A stretch of 25,829 bases of DNA from Chara braunii (GCA_003427395.1 BFEA01000032.1:4618150-4643978); one strand, 5' to 3'; shown: positions 1 to 10,130, counted from the first letter of the stretch. The notes: a model not told the origin generated them from the sequence alone. A program made the numbers and translations.

Positions 1-1384
1 GAGGATGCCGAGCAGGCACGTCTGCTGGCCGTGGAACAACAGCGCCAGCACGACGAGGCAGCAGCAAGGGCTGCCGATGAAGAAAGAACACAGCGTCGTG
101 AGAAGATATTCACCGGAGAGCGGGCATTACTTACCATGGCAGCAGAATGGCGAAGCNAGGCCGAGAATAGCCAGTTGGAGGATAGCACAAACAAGATAGC
201 GCTCCTCCTCTCGCATCTCACGGATCTCCTGGCAACCTGCATTACACAGCAGGCGGAGATCCTTGCTCTCGACAACTCGGTAGCTCATCTCCAAGACCGC
301 CTTCAGCGAGCAGCGACCAATCGCCGCCGCCGATGCAGGCTCTTCCAACGCTGCCGACCGCCTCACCGCATTGGAGATGCGCGTCGGCTCCCTCCAGGAT
401 GGCGCACAGTTACAGCAGACCGCGACGCAACAATTGCAGCAGTGGATCCGCACTACCGCCACTACCTCGAGTCCGGAGCCGCGCGAGACAGCTCCTAAGT
501 TCGATGGGCAGGAGATCTTCCACGACTCAATCAAGACAGATCCAATTCNNTGGTTTNGNAAGTTCGAGCTCACGCTGCAGCTCCANAACGTCAAGGAAAA
601 CAAGCACCACGCTTACTTGTACTCTCGCTCAGGGGGCGCGTGTCAGGCGTGGTTGGACAACTTGTTGTCCAAGTACGGAGTGGTAGCAGCGGACTTGCAC
701 ACCATGATCAGCTGGGATGATTTGAAGGCGGCGTGGCACAAGCGGTTCCAGGTGGAGCCGCCAGAGATCAAAGCCATGGACAAGCTTATGGTCTTCGAGC
801 AAGGCTCGCTGCCGAGTACGGACTGGATCGCCGAGTACCAACGCTTGACGTCAGTCCCAGACATCCAGATGGGCTTCAAGGCCATCCGCCACTATTTCAT
901 CTCAAGGTCATGTCCGGCATTGAGCAATGCCCTGACGCATGTTGAGGACACCTTGACGACGACGGCGGAATTATTCGACAAGGTTGCGCAGATCATCGTT
1001 ACGAACAAGGAGGCCCAAAACCTCCGTTCATCTGCGTTAGGCCCGAGCGGGAACCAGCATCGGCCACGAGTGGCCGTGGTCGCAGCGGCAGCGCCGTTAG
1101 ACCAATCCAGCGAGGCTGCGTCTGCCAATGAAGGAGACAGATTCGCAGCCGCCCGGGAAGGTGGCCGCCCCGGCAGAGGCCGAGGTCGCGGCAAGCCGAA
1201 GACACACACCGTTTCTAGCCCCGGGCCCGGTGCAGCAGCTCAGATAGGCCCATGGACCCCGTACGGCATCTCCGAGTTCGCCTACAAGGCGCGCGAGAGA
1301 TTCCATTATTGCCTGTAGTGCAACAACGATCTTCATCTGACGCCGGTTTGCCCACTGAAGGGCAAGGGTCGACAGGGAAACTGA
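1..1384 (+). pseudogene. gag: Gag polyprotein, 5'-truncated, frameshifted, with a stop inside the zinc knuckle
   Basis: Gag packages element RNA into virus-like particles. The N-terminal part (frame of base 1, to about 325) is Gln/Ala/Glu-rich and predicted coiled coil; the same heptad-like pattern resumes in the next frame (about 326 onward, reading through ALEMRVGSLQ), so a one-base indel lies near 310-330. The retrotransposon gag domain follows at about 500-1010, with the typical W-F-KFELTLQL and AWLDNLLSKYG segments. A Gly/Arg-rich basic stretch at about 1150-1200 precedes a CX2CX4HX4C zinc knuckle whose Cys codons start at 1310, 1319 and 1349 and His codon at 1334. A TAG at 1316-1318 occupies the second X2 position. 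The next in-frame stop is a TGA at 1382-1384. Pol starts in the -1 frame at 1252, overlapping gag. Confidence 0.85.
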
Positions 1385-3268
1385 GCACCGCCGAGAGTGA
1401 TGCGACGACACTCTCGACGCCTTCGGAACTGGTTTCTTCGCGAGTGACCAGCCTTCATTTCGAGGCGCACGCGGAAGTCGACAGTCCTCCGCTTCTACTT
1501 TCTTTTGAGGACTATGCTGCCCGGCTCGTTCCAACGCTGGGTACTCAAGCTCAAGGACAAGGAGTGTGTGCGGTTTCTTCTCCGTCCGGCAACAACGACA
1601 GATCGTCTTCAAGTGGTTCGTCACGGGATTCGGCGCGCGAGTTCAATGTAGAGGCATTGGACCCGCTCACGTCTGAGGACTTCGCATGGCTTCCTCTCCC
1701 CACCACAGGCTGTTTGCCAGGACCGCAATGCGCAGCACTTAGCGCTCATCTCCACACTTACCTTTCCTTCTATGCACCACCAACTTCGCCGACGGATGAT
1801 GAAGTCGCGGTGGGGGACATCCTGGCATATACTACCAAGGTGGCCCGCGAGTTTCACACGCAGCGGTACGATAACAACAACGCACCGCTCATGTATGTCC
1901 GCATCCAGGTTGGACAGGCGTCCTGCAACGCTCTGTTGGATAGCGGCGCGACTCGCAACTTCATGAGCCAGTCTTTTATGCAAAAAGCTGGCCTTGGCGC
2001 ACAAGTTCGGAGAAAGGCAAACCCAACGGTGATCAAGTTGGCGGATGGTAAGACACAACAACTTCTCGACCGTTACATCGAGGCCGTACCGGTCTACTTC
2101 GCACCTCATGCATGGGAACCGGTGACATTCGATATTCTCGACACGGACTTCGACATCATTCTGGGAATGCCTTGGCTTGCAAGTGCGGATCACACGGTCA
2201 ACTTCCATCGGCGGACTCTTAGCGTTCNCAACGCCTTCNGNGNNGAAGTGGCGTGTACGATTCCTCTACCGCACTCTTCGATCCGGTGCCAAGTGGTAAC
2301 AGCCAAATCATTCCGGGCGACTTGTGCTTACGAGCAGCCCGAGGAGATCGGCATATGTTTCCTACGGACCGTCGCGGTAGCCGACTCTTCACCCACGGAC
2401 TTGTCTTCGGACCCCCGTGTGGTACGGTTGTTGGACGAGTTCGCCGACATCTTCGAGTCACCTGCCGGTGTGGTGCCGGGTCGACCGATCTCTCACGAGA
2501 TCATTCTTGAGGCCGGTGCCGTGCCGCCGAAAGGTTGCATCTATCGAATGAGCGAGGAGGAGCTTGAGGTACTCCGCGCACAACTCGATGATTTGTTGCC
2601 CAAGGGCTGGATCCGCCCGAGTAGCTCCCCATATGGAGCACCAGTTCTCTTCGTCAGGAAGAAGAACAAGGATCTACGATTGTGCATCGACTACCGCAAA
2701 CTCAACGCGCAAACCGTCAAGAATGCGGGGCCTCTTCCTCGCATCGACGATCTTCTCGAGCGGCTGGGCGGTGCGAAGTATTTTTCCAAGCTCGATTTGA
2801 AATCAGGATATCATCAAATCTCGATTCAAACGAATGATCGCTACAAAACCGCATTCAAGACGCGGTACGGACATTTTGAGTGGGTGGTCATGCCTTTTGG
2901 CCTCACCAACGCCCCAGCGACATTCCAGGCGGCGATGATCAATGAGTTCCGTGCAATGTTGGACCGGTTCGTGCTGGTCTACTTAGACGATATTCTCGTC
3001 TACAGCCGGATATTGGAGGATCATCTTGGACATCTTCGACGAGTGTTGGAGACGCTCCGCCGTGCCAAGTACAAGGCCAACCGCGACAAGTGCGAATTTG
3101 TTCGGCAAGAGCTGGAATACTTGGGCCATTTTGTCACACCNGAGGGCATCAGTCCGNTATCGGACAAGATTCAGGCCGTCCAAGAGTGGCCGGAGCCTCG
3201 GAACGTCACGGATGTCCGCTCGTTCCTCGGTCTTACCGGCTACTATCAGCGCTTCATCAAAGGCTACT
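1252..3268 (+). CDS. pol: Pol, first part: aspartic protease and reverse transcriptase
   Basis: The frame opens with ATG at 1252 in the -1 frame relative to gag. Retropepsin is at about residues 214-310: the active-site triad is DSGA (Asp codon at 1939, residue 230) and the C-terminal segment ILGMPWL begins near 2158. Reverse transcriptase follows from about residue 430, with [35 protein letters not shown] and the catalytic YLDD (Tyr codon at 2980, residue 577). The thumb/connection segment ends in [15 protein letters not shown]. All key catalytic residues are present. The frame is then broken by the duplicated 60 bp at 3209-3329; downstream of 3269 this frame runs to a meaningless stop at 3381. 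The ATG at 1252 may not be the natural start, since chromovirus pol is often made by frameshifting from gag. Confidence 0.93.
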
Positions 3269-3329
3269 NCGGATGTCCGCTCGTTCCTCGGTCTTACCGG
3301 CTACTATCAGCGCTTCATCAAAGGCTACT
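3209..3329 (+). repeat. Exact 60-bp direct duplication separated by one N
   Basis: Bases 3209-3268 are repeated identically at 3270-3329 with a single N at 3269. The duplicated piece encodes the conserved end of the RT domain and its repetition adds 61 bases, shifting pol by one base. Perfect identity next to a lone N is what results when overlapping contig ends are abutted instead of merged. Confidence 0.92.
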
Positions 3330-5443
3330 CCAAGATCGCGGCCCACTTGAACAAGCTTCAGTGCGAGGATCGGCCGTTTGACTTTGGAGAGGAGGCGCGG
3401 GGATCATTCCTCGCTCTCAAAGCCGCGCTATTGTCTGCAGAGGTCTTGCGGATATACGACCCGCTCGCGCCTACGCGTGTCACTACGGATGCGTCAGGCT
3501 ATGGCATTGGTGCAGTCCTCGAGCAACATGATGGTGTGGACTGGCAACCGGTCGAGTACTTCAGCAAGAAAGTGCCACTCGTGCATTCCATTGACGATGC
3601 ACGTAAGAAGGAGCTCCTCGCCTTCGTCCACGCGCTCAAGCGGTGGCGGCACTTCCTCCTTGGTCGAAGCCAATTTCGCTGGGTGACGGACAACAATCTG
3701 TTGGTCTTCTACAAGACCCTCTACAAGACCCAAGACACCGTCAACACCATCGCTCGATGGATGGCTTTCATCGACCAGTTCGACTTCTTTCCCGATCACA
3801 TTCCCGGGAAGTCGAACCGTTTTGCGGATGCTCTTTCACGGCGTCCGAATCATTGTACCGCGGTCTACTCAATCTTCAAGATCGATGACGACCTGCGGAA
3901 CAGTTTCATCCACGGCTACCAAGCCGACCCCGAGTTTCGTGACAAGTACGCGAATTGCTCCTCTCCTACTCCAGCTTCTTCTCACTACCGGATCCAAGAG
4001 GGGTACTTGCTTGTCCACACGCGGGGGAAGGACCTTCTTTGCGTACCAAGTGATCCTCACTTGCGTACACGGCTTCTTGGCGAGTTCCACGATGCTCCCG
4101 CCACCGGACACTTTGGAGTCGATCGCACGATTGGCCGACTTCGCCAACGATTTTGGTGGCCCGGCCTTCTCGACGACGTTACGCGCTATTGCGAGTCATG
4201 CGAGGTTTGCCGACGCTGCAAATCCCGCAACCATCGTCCGTACGGCGAGTTACGACCATTCCCAGTCCCGTTGAGGCGAAGGGAAGCGATTGCCATGGAC
4301 ATTACCGGCCCGTTCCCCAAGCACAAGACCGGAGTGGATGGGATTCTTACGGTGGTCAACCGACTCACCAAGTTCGCCATGTTTTTGCCTTGTCGCTATC
4401 CTGCCAAGGCACCGGAGTTGGCCGAGGTTCTCTACGCCGGTTGGATTCGAACCAAGGGTTACCCCAAGGAAATCGTCTGCGATTGCGACACTCGGTTCAT
4501 GTCCGATTTTTGGTTGGCACTCATCAAGCGATCGGGCTCATCTCTCAAGCCCAGATCAGCTCGCCACCCTCAGACCGATGGCCAGACGGAGAGGGCGCAT
4601 CAGACCGCACAGGTTCTCCTTCGCACTCTCATCCGCCCCGACCAGAAGGACTGTGTTGAGCGGCTGCCGGATGTCAAGTTGGCCTACAACTCATCTATCC
4701 ACCCGGCTATCGGGATGTCGCCCTTTGAGTTTGAGCACGGCTCGCCGGTCACTTCACCGTTGGACACTATTACTCCACGAACGGTCAAGAGCGACGAGCA
4801 TCTTCTTTTCTTGCGTCGGATGCAAGAGCTTCTTGTCAAGGCACGCGATCAGATGACTAAGACGCAGCAGCGCATGAGCCAACAGGCCAATCGCCAGCGT
4901 CTTCCTTGCCCATTCCGCGCAGGCGACCTTGTTTGGGTTTCCGCAGCGGAATTCAGCCTTGAACAAGACATCTCTCGCAAGCTCCTCCCGAAATGGATGG
5001 GGCCTTGGCCGATTGTAGCGCCCGCTGGGGACGCACCCGAGGGACCTTCCTTCACGATTCAGCTGCCTGGCCACTTGCCGGTCTACCCAGTCTTTCATTG
5101 CTCCAAGTTGGCTCTTTACACGCCAGCGGAACATGACGATTTTCCCGGGAGACGTACACAAGACCCACCTTCTATGGACGGTTTTCAGGAGGTCGGCGAC
5201 ATCATCTCCCAGCGACGCTACGGCAACAAGCCAACTGAGNATTTGGTGCACTTTGCATACTGCACACACCGAGCTGACCGTTGGTTAACCCGTGCGGAAC
5301 TTCAAGCNACANCTCCAGACGTTCTCGCACGCTATGAACGCAAGATGCAAGGCAAGCCGGTTTCTTCGGTTCCACGCCGCGCCCGCATCCAGGTTCCACC
5401 TTCAGATCGTCGGCTTCGCCCTCGCCCTGGCTTGACTTCATAA
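3330..5443 (+). CDS. pol: Pol, second part: RNase H, integrase and chromodomain
   Basis: This is the continuation of pol in the shifted frame, ending at TAA 5441-5443. RNase H (about 3480-3845) shows TTDASGYGIGAVLEQ and NRFADALSRR. The integrase zinc domain (about 4057-4205) has the His-His-Cys-Cys arrangement, ending CESCEVC. The catalytic core has Asp codons at 4298 (MDITGPF) and 4481 (CDCDTRF) and Glu at 4589 (HPQTDGQTER), giving D-60-D-35-E. One oddity is Cys where SDRD-type motifs usually have Arg. The C-terminal part includes a GPWPI module and, at about 5185-5335, a chromodomain-like segment (ISQRRYGNKP, LVHFAYC, ADRWLTRAEL) interrupted by Ns. Such chromodomains direct integration to particular chromatin. 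The frame is also open upstream to 3270 through the second copy of the duplicated 60 bp. Confidence 0.93.
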
Positions 5444-5454
5444 GGAGGGGGGGG
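5442..5454 (+). other. Polypurine tract (plus-strand primer)
   Basis: AAGGAGGGGGGGG lies directly between the pol stop codon and the TG that starts the 3' LTR, the expected place for the RNase H-resistant primer of plus-strand DNA synthesis. Confidence 0.88.
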
Positions 5455-5737
5455 TGTTACATGCTGCGCCTGCACACGCAGGCCATTTTCCAAGCCCTGC
5501 GCCCTTCAGCCAAAAAGCCTAGAATTCAGCCTGAAAACAGGGGCCCACAGTCCCTATGTCGTTTCAAACTAAAAATGGCAAGAGCCTTTTTAGCCTGAAA
5601 CGAAGGGCTATTTTCGGTCGTTCACCAGAACGACCGGCCCTGAAACTCAGGCACCAAACCAGGGTTTCGGGAACAGGCTATGCTTTCCACGCCAGCCTCA
5701 GCAGATGCTGCAGCGCCAGCCCCTGGCACACTTCGGC

Positions 5738-5912
5738 ATTGGCAAGANCAGCCTCCTCGGCCTGGCTGGCCCTTCAGGNAGTCANGAGGCAGGCCGTGCA
5801 TTGGCAAGAGCAGCCTCCTCGGCCTGGGTGGCCCTTCAGGCAGTCAGGAGGCAGGCTGTGGATTGGCAAGAGCAGCCTCCTCGGCCTGGCTGGCCCGTAG
5901 GAGGCAGGCCGT
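5738..5912 (+). repeat. 62-bp tandem repeat, about 2.9 copies, in LTR U3
   Basis: Units start with ATTGGCAAGA at 5738, 5800 and 5862 and contain CAGCCTCCTCGGCCTGG; the third copy is shortened before the TATA box. Copies differ at only a few bases. Tandem arrays just upstream of an LTR TATA box commonly act as enhancer repeats; that function is inferred. Confidence 0.9.
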
Positions 5913-5917
5913 GGAAG

Positions 5918-5923
5918 TATATA
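5918..5923 (+). promoter_or_regulatory. LTR TATA box
   Basis: TATATA in the context GAAGTATATAGGTACC lies directly after the 62-bp repeats and inside the LTR. Transcription would be expected to start around 5945-5955, defining the U3/R border. Position and motif are the only evidence. Confidence 0.6.
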
Positions 5924-6029
5924 GGTACCCCCCCAGGCACTTCACGATTCATTCAGGAGTTGTAGTCTTCAGGATTCAGGAGCAGCACTCTGGAGGGAGC
6001 ACTGCAGTGTAGTAGTAGTAGCATTAGCT

Positions 6030-6093
6030 TGTAGTCTTCAGCGCTGGGCGCAGTAGGTAGCTGTAGTCTCCAGCGCTGGGCGCCATAGCTAGG
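6030..6093 (+). repeat. 32-bp tandem duplication in LTR R/U5
   Basis: TGTAGTCTTCAGCGCTGGGC at 6030 recurs as TGTAGTCTCCAGCGCTGGGC at 6062 with period 32. A shorter relative (TTGTAGTCTTCAGG) lies near 5960. Confidence 0.75.
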
Positions 6094-6746
6094 TAGTACT
6101 AGAGAGAGAGATAGAGAGCTTGGGCGGAGGCCAGAGGTACCTACCTGCAGCGCCGTTGCTCCAGCTTCGTCTTCGAGGTACCTGCGGCACAGCGCCAACA
6201 TCACAGGTTAGTATCTGGTTCGTAACAGAGAAAGAGAGAGAGTTCTTCTTCTTCCTCTTCTCAGTCCACCATCTCTTCTCTTCCTCTCAGCTTCTGACTT
6301 CACTGCATCTGCAGACTATGAGAGAAGATATATAGAGCTTGGTGACATTTGATCCAGACTCGACACTATCTCCCTCCTTACGTCTGATCCTTATCTCTTC
6401 GTCTGTGTACGTCTGGACCTGGCGCTTTCTTCCTGTGTACAGCGCCAGGCTCCTTCACACTTGGTGATGGATATCATGCATGTTTAGTCTGAGTTCAAAC
6501 ATTGATTGGGCTAGTTAGTACTACTCTAGCATTCTGTTTCGCTACTCTGAACTACGTGAATGAGGTCAGTCCTGTCAGGTCAGTCTTCGTATCAAAGTCT
6601 TCCCTGCGCTATTCAGCACCTTTTGTATGTATGAGAATGTACATTGTCTGTTGAGATTCTACTCGCACTGTATTGTCCAGTCAGTCCCCCCCACCACACT
6701 GCAGTTCCTCGGTTATCACGTACATTGCATATCTGTGCATGTAACA

Positions 6747-6923
6747 CCAACACAGTATCCAAAGTCCCTCTCCTGTCTGGTGCTCGGCGCCCAGCCTACT
6801 CCACCTGACTAGCCTACCTACAGCCGGTTCACGCAACAGGATCACTTCGACTCTCGAAGACCAATGTACATGACTGCCAACACCATCACCGACCTCTCTT
6901 CATGTACCAGGTCACCCTCAATC
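6747..6923. other. Flanking DNA, nothing recognised
   Basis: Sequence between the LTR end and the 615-bp duplicated unit. No coding frame, RNA gene or repeat was identified. Confidence 0.5.
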
Positions 6924-8153
6924 AGACCTTGATTACCGCACACAGCGCCTCCTTCCCTGAAGACCACCTGATCATCCGCTGTACCCCCTAGCGCCCAGCA
7001 GCCCGGCTATGGCTGCCTGCGCTCCGCTGCCCTGCAGCGCCCCACTTCACCTCTCGCGCCCCGTCAGCGCCCTTGGCAGCAGCGCAGCATCAAGCAAGAG
7101 CGCAGCAGCACTTCCGCATTGCCAGCGCTGGCCAGAGTACCTGGCCTGGGCTGCTTCCTTCCTTTTGTGGAAGTGGCAACCTCCTGGATGCTGCGTGTGG
7201 CCTGGCTGGAAGCTTCCAGTAGCTTCCGGTTGGGTCCCAGACCCTGCGCCCAGGCCCGAGACTACAGTTGAGGGCCTGGGCCCTTTGCAGTTAGGCACGG
7301 CCTGAGTCTCCGGACTTGGGCTGTTTGCTGCATCTGTGCAGGGCTCCCAGGCAGGTGTGTTGGCACTACTGTTTCTGCCAAGGCTGAAGCCCTGCTTCCC
7401 AATGTATCGGCCCTGCTTTGTGTATGTGTGCCCAGGCGCAACTGTCAAGGCCTGGGCCAACTGTATGACGCAGCAATGTGAGGCTCACGCGTCTTCCCAA
7501 CCAACTGGCGTGCTGCGAGAGCCTGAATACCTACATANAGACCTTGATTACCCCACACAGCGCCTCCTTCCCTGAAGACCACCTGATCATCCGCTGTACC
7601 CCCTGGCGCCCAGCAGCCCGGCTATGGCTGCCTACGCCCCGCTGCCCTGCAGCGGCCCCCTACACCTCTCGCGCCCCGTCAGCGCCCCTGGCAGCAGCAC
7701 AGCATCAAGCGAGAGTGCAGCAGCACTTCCGCATTGCCAGCGCTGGCCAGGATGTCTGGCCTGGGCTGCCTCATTCCTTTTGTGGAAGTGGCAGCCTCCT
7801 GGATGCTGCGTGTGGCCTGGCTGGAAGCTTCCGGTAGCTTCCGGTTGGGTCCCAGACCCTGCGCCCAGGCCTGAGACTACAGTTGAGGGCCTGGGCCCTT
7901 TGCAGTTAGGCACGGCCTGAGTCTTCGGACTTGGGCTGTTTGCTGCATCTGAGCAGGGCTCCCAGGCAGGTGCGTTGGCACTACTGCTTTTGCAAAGGCC
8001 GAAGGCCTGCTTCCCAATGTATCGGCCCTGCTGTGTGTATGTGTGCCCAGGCTCAACGGTCAAGGCCTGGGCCAACTGTATGACGCAGCAATGTGAGGCT
8101 CACGCGTCTTCCCAACCAACTGGCGTGCTGCGAGAGCCTGAATACCTACATAT
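6924..8153 (+). repeat. 615-bp tandem duplication, two diverged copies
   Basis: Copy 1 (6924-7538) and copy 2 (7539-8153) align at a constant offset of 615: AGACCTTGATTACC starts both and GAGCCTGAATACCTACATA ends both. They differ by scattered substitutions, so this is not one read used twice. A single N sits exactly at the junction (7538). Each copy contains a 98-codon open frame (7009-7305, 7624-7920), but most differences between the two alter amino acids, so coding is unlikely. The unit is GC-rich and may derive from the LTR or leader of another element. Confidence 0.88.
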
Positions 8154-8703
8154 GGAATTGTCGAATTTTGCCTGTGACGAATATTGAGGCCCGCCTTCAC
8201 TTAGGGCGGGCAGTTGGCTTAGTGGGGGCCTTAGCCCAGAACAATGTGATGTCTGATAGGGCCCCTTGAGGGCTTGTTCCTCACAGAAGTGGTGACTAAC
8301 AGGTATCCGAACCTATCCCAGCGTACAAGACTAATCAGCGGGTGACCAAACCCGATCAGGAATTATTAGGAGTCGCAACAACACAACTTCCATCGAAGAC
8401 CCATCAGGAGTTATTTAGAGCGGTACCCAGGACGGCTTCCTGTCCTAGGCCACTCTGTTTGACTGTCTCTATAGCGCTGCTGAACCTCGTGTGATCTGTG
8501 CGAGCATGCGAGCTCTAGTCCCACATCATGTGCTTCGTCCACCCAGGGCATTTTCCCATGCACCGCCCTTGTCCCACAAGATGCACCCAGGTTGACTTTC
8601 ACAGTAGCGCGCTCTCCCAACACACAATGAGATGACTCTCAAGCAAAAATGCTCTTCCTCGTGGTAAGAAAAATAGAGGGTAGATAAGGTTAGTGATACG
8701 TAC
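8154..8703. other. No gene recognised; small GC hairpin
   Basis: No supported coding sequence. A 7-bp perfect stem, GCCCGCC (8189-8195) with GGCGGGC (8205-8211), is present. If the minus-strand exon at 8704-8904 is real, this region begins with its downstream intron. Confidence 0.4.
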
Positions 8704-8904
8704 CATATGCTGCCCCCAACCACGGATTATCTCACCATCTATTAGGATGTGTCGTTCGGTGACCGGTCGATGCGCAGGATCCACCGACAATACAATGCCA
8801 GTACCGCCTAAAGCAGTGGCAAAGGCCACTATACTCTCACCGCAGTGCCACATATCTCGTTCGGATTCCACCCATGCGTTCTCTACCCAACGCATGAGCT
8901 GGTC
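8704..8904 (-). CDS. Candidate internal exon, unknown protein (67 codons)
   Basis: On the minus strand a 201-base open segment is bounded by an acceptor (pyrimidine-rich GACTTTCTCGCTAGCAG then exon at 8904) and a donor (ATG then GTACGT, donor GT at 8703-8702). It is exactly 67 codons, phase 0 at both ends. The translation starts DQLMRWVENAWVESERDMWH and contains a balanced segment around SIVAFATALGGTGIVLSVDP, more protein-like than other frames here. I do not recognise the family and found no partner exon, so it may be an isolated exon of a longer gene or a remnant. A different reading is a chance open frame with lucky splice motifs. Confidence 0.4.
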
Positions 8905-8912
8905 CTGCTAGC

Positions 8913-9883
8913 GAGAAAGTCAATCACACTGCCTGCACTATATCACCTGACCCGGCAGCCAAAATCTCAGCAGAGGAATTTCCAATGGTCCAAGTGAGGC
9001 CAAATTTGGCACACAGCAACCTTGAACCAAAACAAAAACAGGCTAAAAAAAAAAAAATTAAAACATAAAATTTTAAATTCGACCCCCAAACCCTAATCTC
9101 AGTTTTGGACCCGTTAACTATGGAGCTGAAAGTGGGGGTCCCCGTTATCCACTTGTGGAGCGAGGATGGCGCGTGTCAATGAACGTGCTCCGGTACCAAA
9201 ATGTAAGGAACCATACACGAGTACCACTAGCACTGCAGGGGGTGTTCGTAAAAAAAAAAAAAAAAAAAAAAAGTTTAGAGAACACCATTTTTCCAAGATG
9301 CAAAGCAAAAGCTCATAGAAGAACAACCATGTTTAAGCCAAGTTGAAAGCAGAATACCAAAGCCAAGAGCACACCCAGTATGACCAAACAGAACACCGAA
9401 CTCTCTTGTTGAAGAAAGCCCCACTTCTCGCCTCCAATATAATCGACACAATATCGATCTAGCAGCCCTACTGTGATGTGTCCACATTACTCTACTTCGT
9501 ACTAACTCTACACACGCTAATCTACTACCTCTCTCCCTCCCTGTCCACTTGTCACTTGTTGGATCCTGCTCAAAGACTCTGTTCACGCAGCCTTCCTCCG
9601 CCAGCAAGCACCAGGTAAGGCCCGCCATTTCCCAGTCTCCTGACCACTCTACACTTCGCCACGCTTCTTCCCTGCTTAGCAGTGCTCAGCTATGGTGGGC
9701 GCTAGCCCCCGCAGTCACTGCAGCTGCCTTCTGCTGGGGTACTCTTTGACCACAATGCGCTGCCGAGCTCTCCCGCAAGCTGCCAAATGCCTGACATGTC
9801 CTTTCCGCAGCGTCCTCCCCCCTTTTGTCTGTTCTGTACACCACGGTCTGCTCACAGTAGGCAGTGCCTGCATTGTGACAACA
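8913..9883. other. Non-coding stretch with poly(A) tract; isolated splice-donor consensus
   Basis: No gene is supported. A 22-base A run lies at about 9250-9272. A textbook donor, CACCAG then GTAAGG at 9613 on the plus strand, follows a pyrimidine-rich stretch (9480-9612) that could be an untranslated leader, and an ATG occurs at 9692. No conserved protein could be recognised downstream. Confidence 0.35.
9104..9170 (+). repeat. Dispersed repeat, copy 1 (related to 20080-20144)
   Basis: Shares the core AAAGTGGGGGTCCCCGTTA and a following CTTGTG with the segment near 20094, and both are preceded by GTTAAC and GCTGA. It is a diverged pair of an unnamed family; there is no coding. Confidence 0.5.
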
Positions 9884-9941
9884 GGTTAGGGTTAGATGTT
9901 TGCCTGACAAGCCGTGAGATTGTGTGTCCAATTTTTGGATT
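9884..9941 (+). repeat. tRNA-like SINE head, copy 1
   Basis: About 57 bases align with 10131-10188 at roughly 85% identity: GGTTAGATGTTTGCCTGACA here and GGTTAGGTGTTTGGCTGACA there, both ending TTTTTGGATTGG. The first part resembles a pol III A box, and a weak B-box-like segment follows. The tRNA origin is an interpretation. Confidence 0.4.
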
Positions 9942-10130
9942 GGACATGCCTGTGCTGTCACACAGTAACTGCCATAGAGGTTACACTACGGTTGCGTGGC
10001 TGTGTTGTGGGATGAGTGTGGTTGGGTACACCGCGTCTTGGAGCACCCGTGCTGGGGTGGGGTGAACGTACTCATCATCTTGGGACCTCACTTTCACCTG
10101 ACCTCACTTTCACCCCAGCCCACTTAGCCT

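Larger units (their letters stand above)
1..6746 (+). mobile_element. Ty3/gypsy chromovirus, 3' portion (internal region plus 3' LTR)
   Basis: The order gag, protease, reverse transcriptase, RNase H, integrase, chromodomain, polypurine tract, LTR is that of a Metaviridae chromovirus. The window opens inside gag, so the 5' LTR and primer binding site are missing and neither the target-site duplication nor the age from LTR divergence can be read. Coding potential is largely preserved, which suggests a fairly recent insertion. The visible defects are a gag frameshift near 310-330, a TAG inside the gag zinc knuckle at 1316, and a 61-bp duplication with one N that shifts pol at 3269; the last is probably an assembly artefact. 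Scattered Ns fall at ambiguous bases. Element identity is well supported by motifs; its copy number and activity are unknown. Confidence 0.95.
5455..6746 (+). repeat. 3' long terminal repeat, 1292 bp
   Basis: The LTR begins TGTTACATGC immediately after the polypurine tract. The exact reverse complement GCATGTAACA occurs at 6737-6746, giving perfect 10-bp inverted termini with canonical TG...CA ends. The interior fits an LTR: tandem repeats then a TATA box in a U3-like part, followed by a pyrimidine-rich R/U5-like part. A shorter alternative end, GTAACA at 6222-6227, matches only 6 bp and is less convincing. The 5' LTR lies outside the window, so the boundaries rest on this internal logic. Confidence 0.8.

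Noticed and set aside
6222-6227. GTAACA as the 3' end of the LTR
   Set aside because: It matches only 6 bases of the LTR start, whereas 6737-6746 matches 10 bases exactly and gives a structurally complete LTR.
7009-7920. Two related 98-codon ATG-started frames, one in each 615-bp copy
   Set aside because: Differences between copies mostly change amino acids, composition is biased and no domain is recognisable; they look like chance frames in a duplicated repeat.
9882-9896. GGTTAGGGTTAG resembling an interstitial telomere repeat
   Set aside because: There are only two partial units, and the sequence is the start of a tRNA-like repeat with a diverged partner at 10131.
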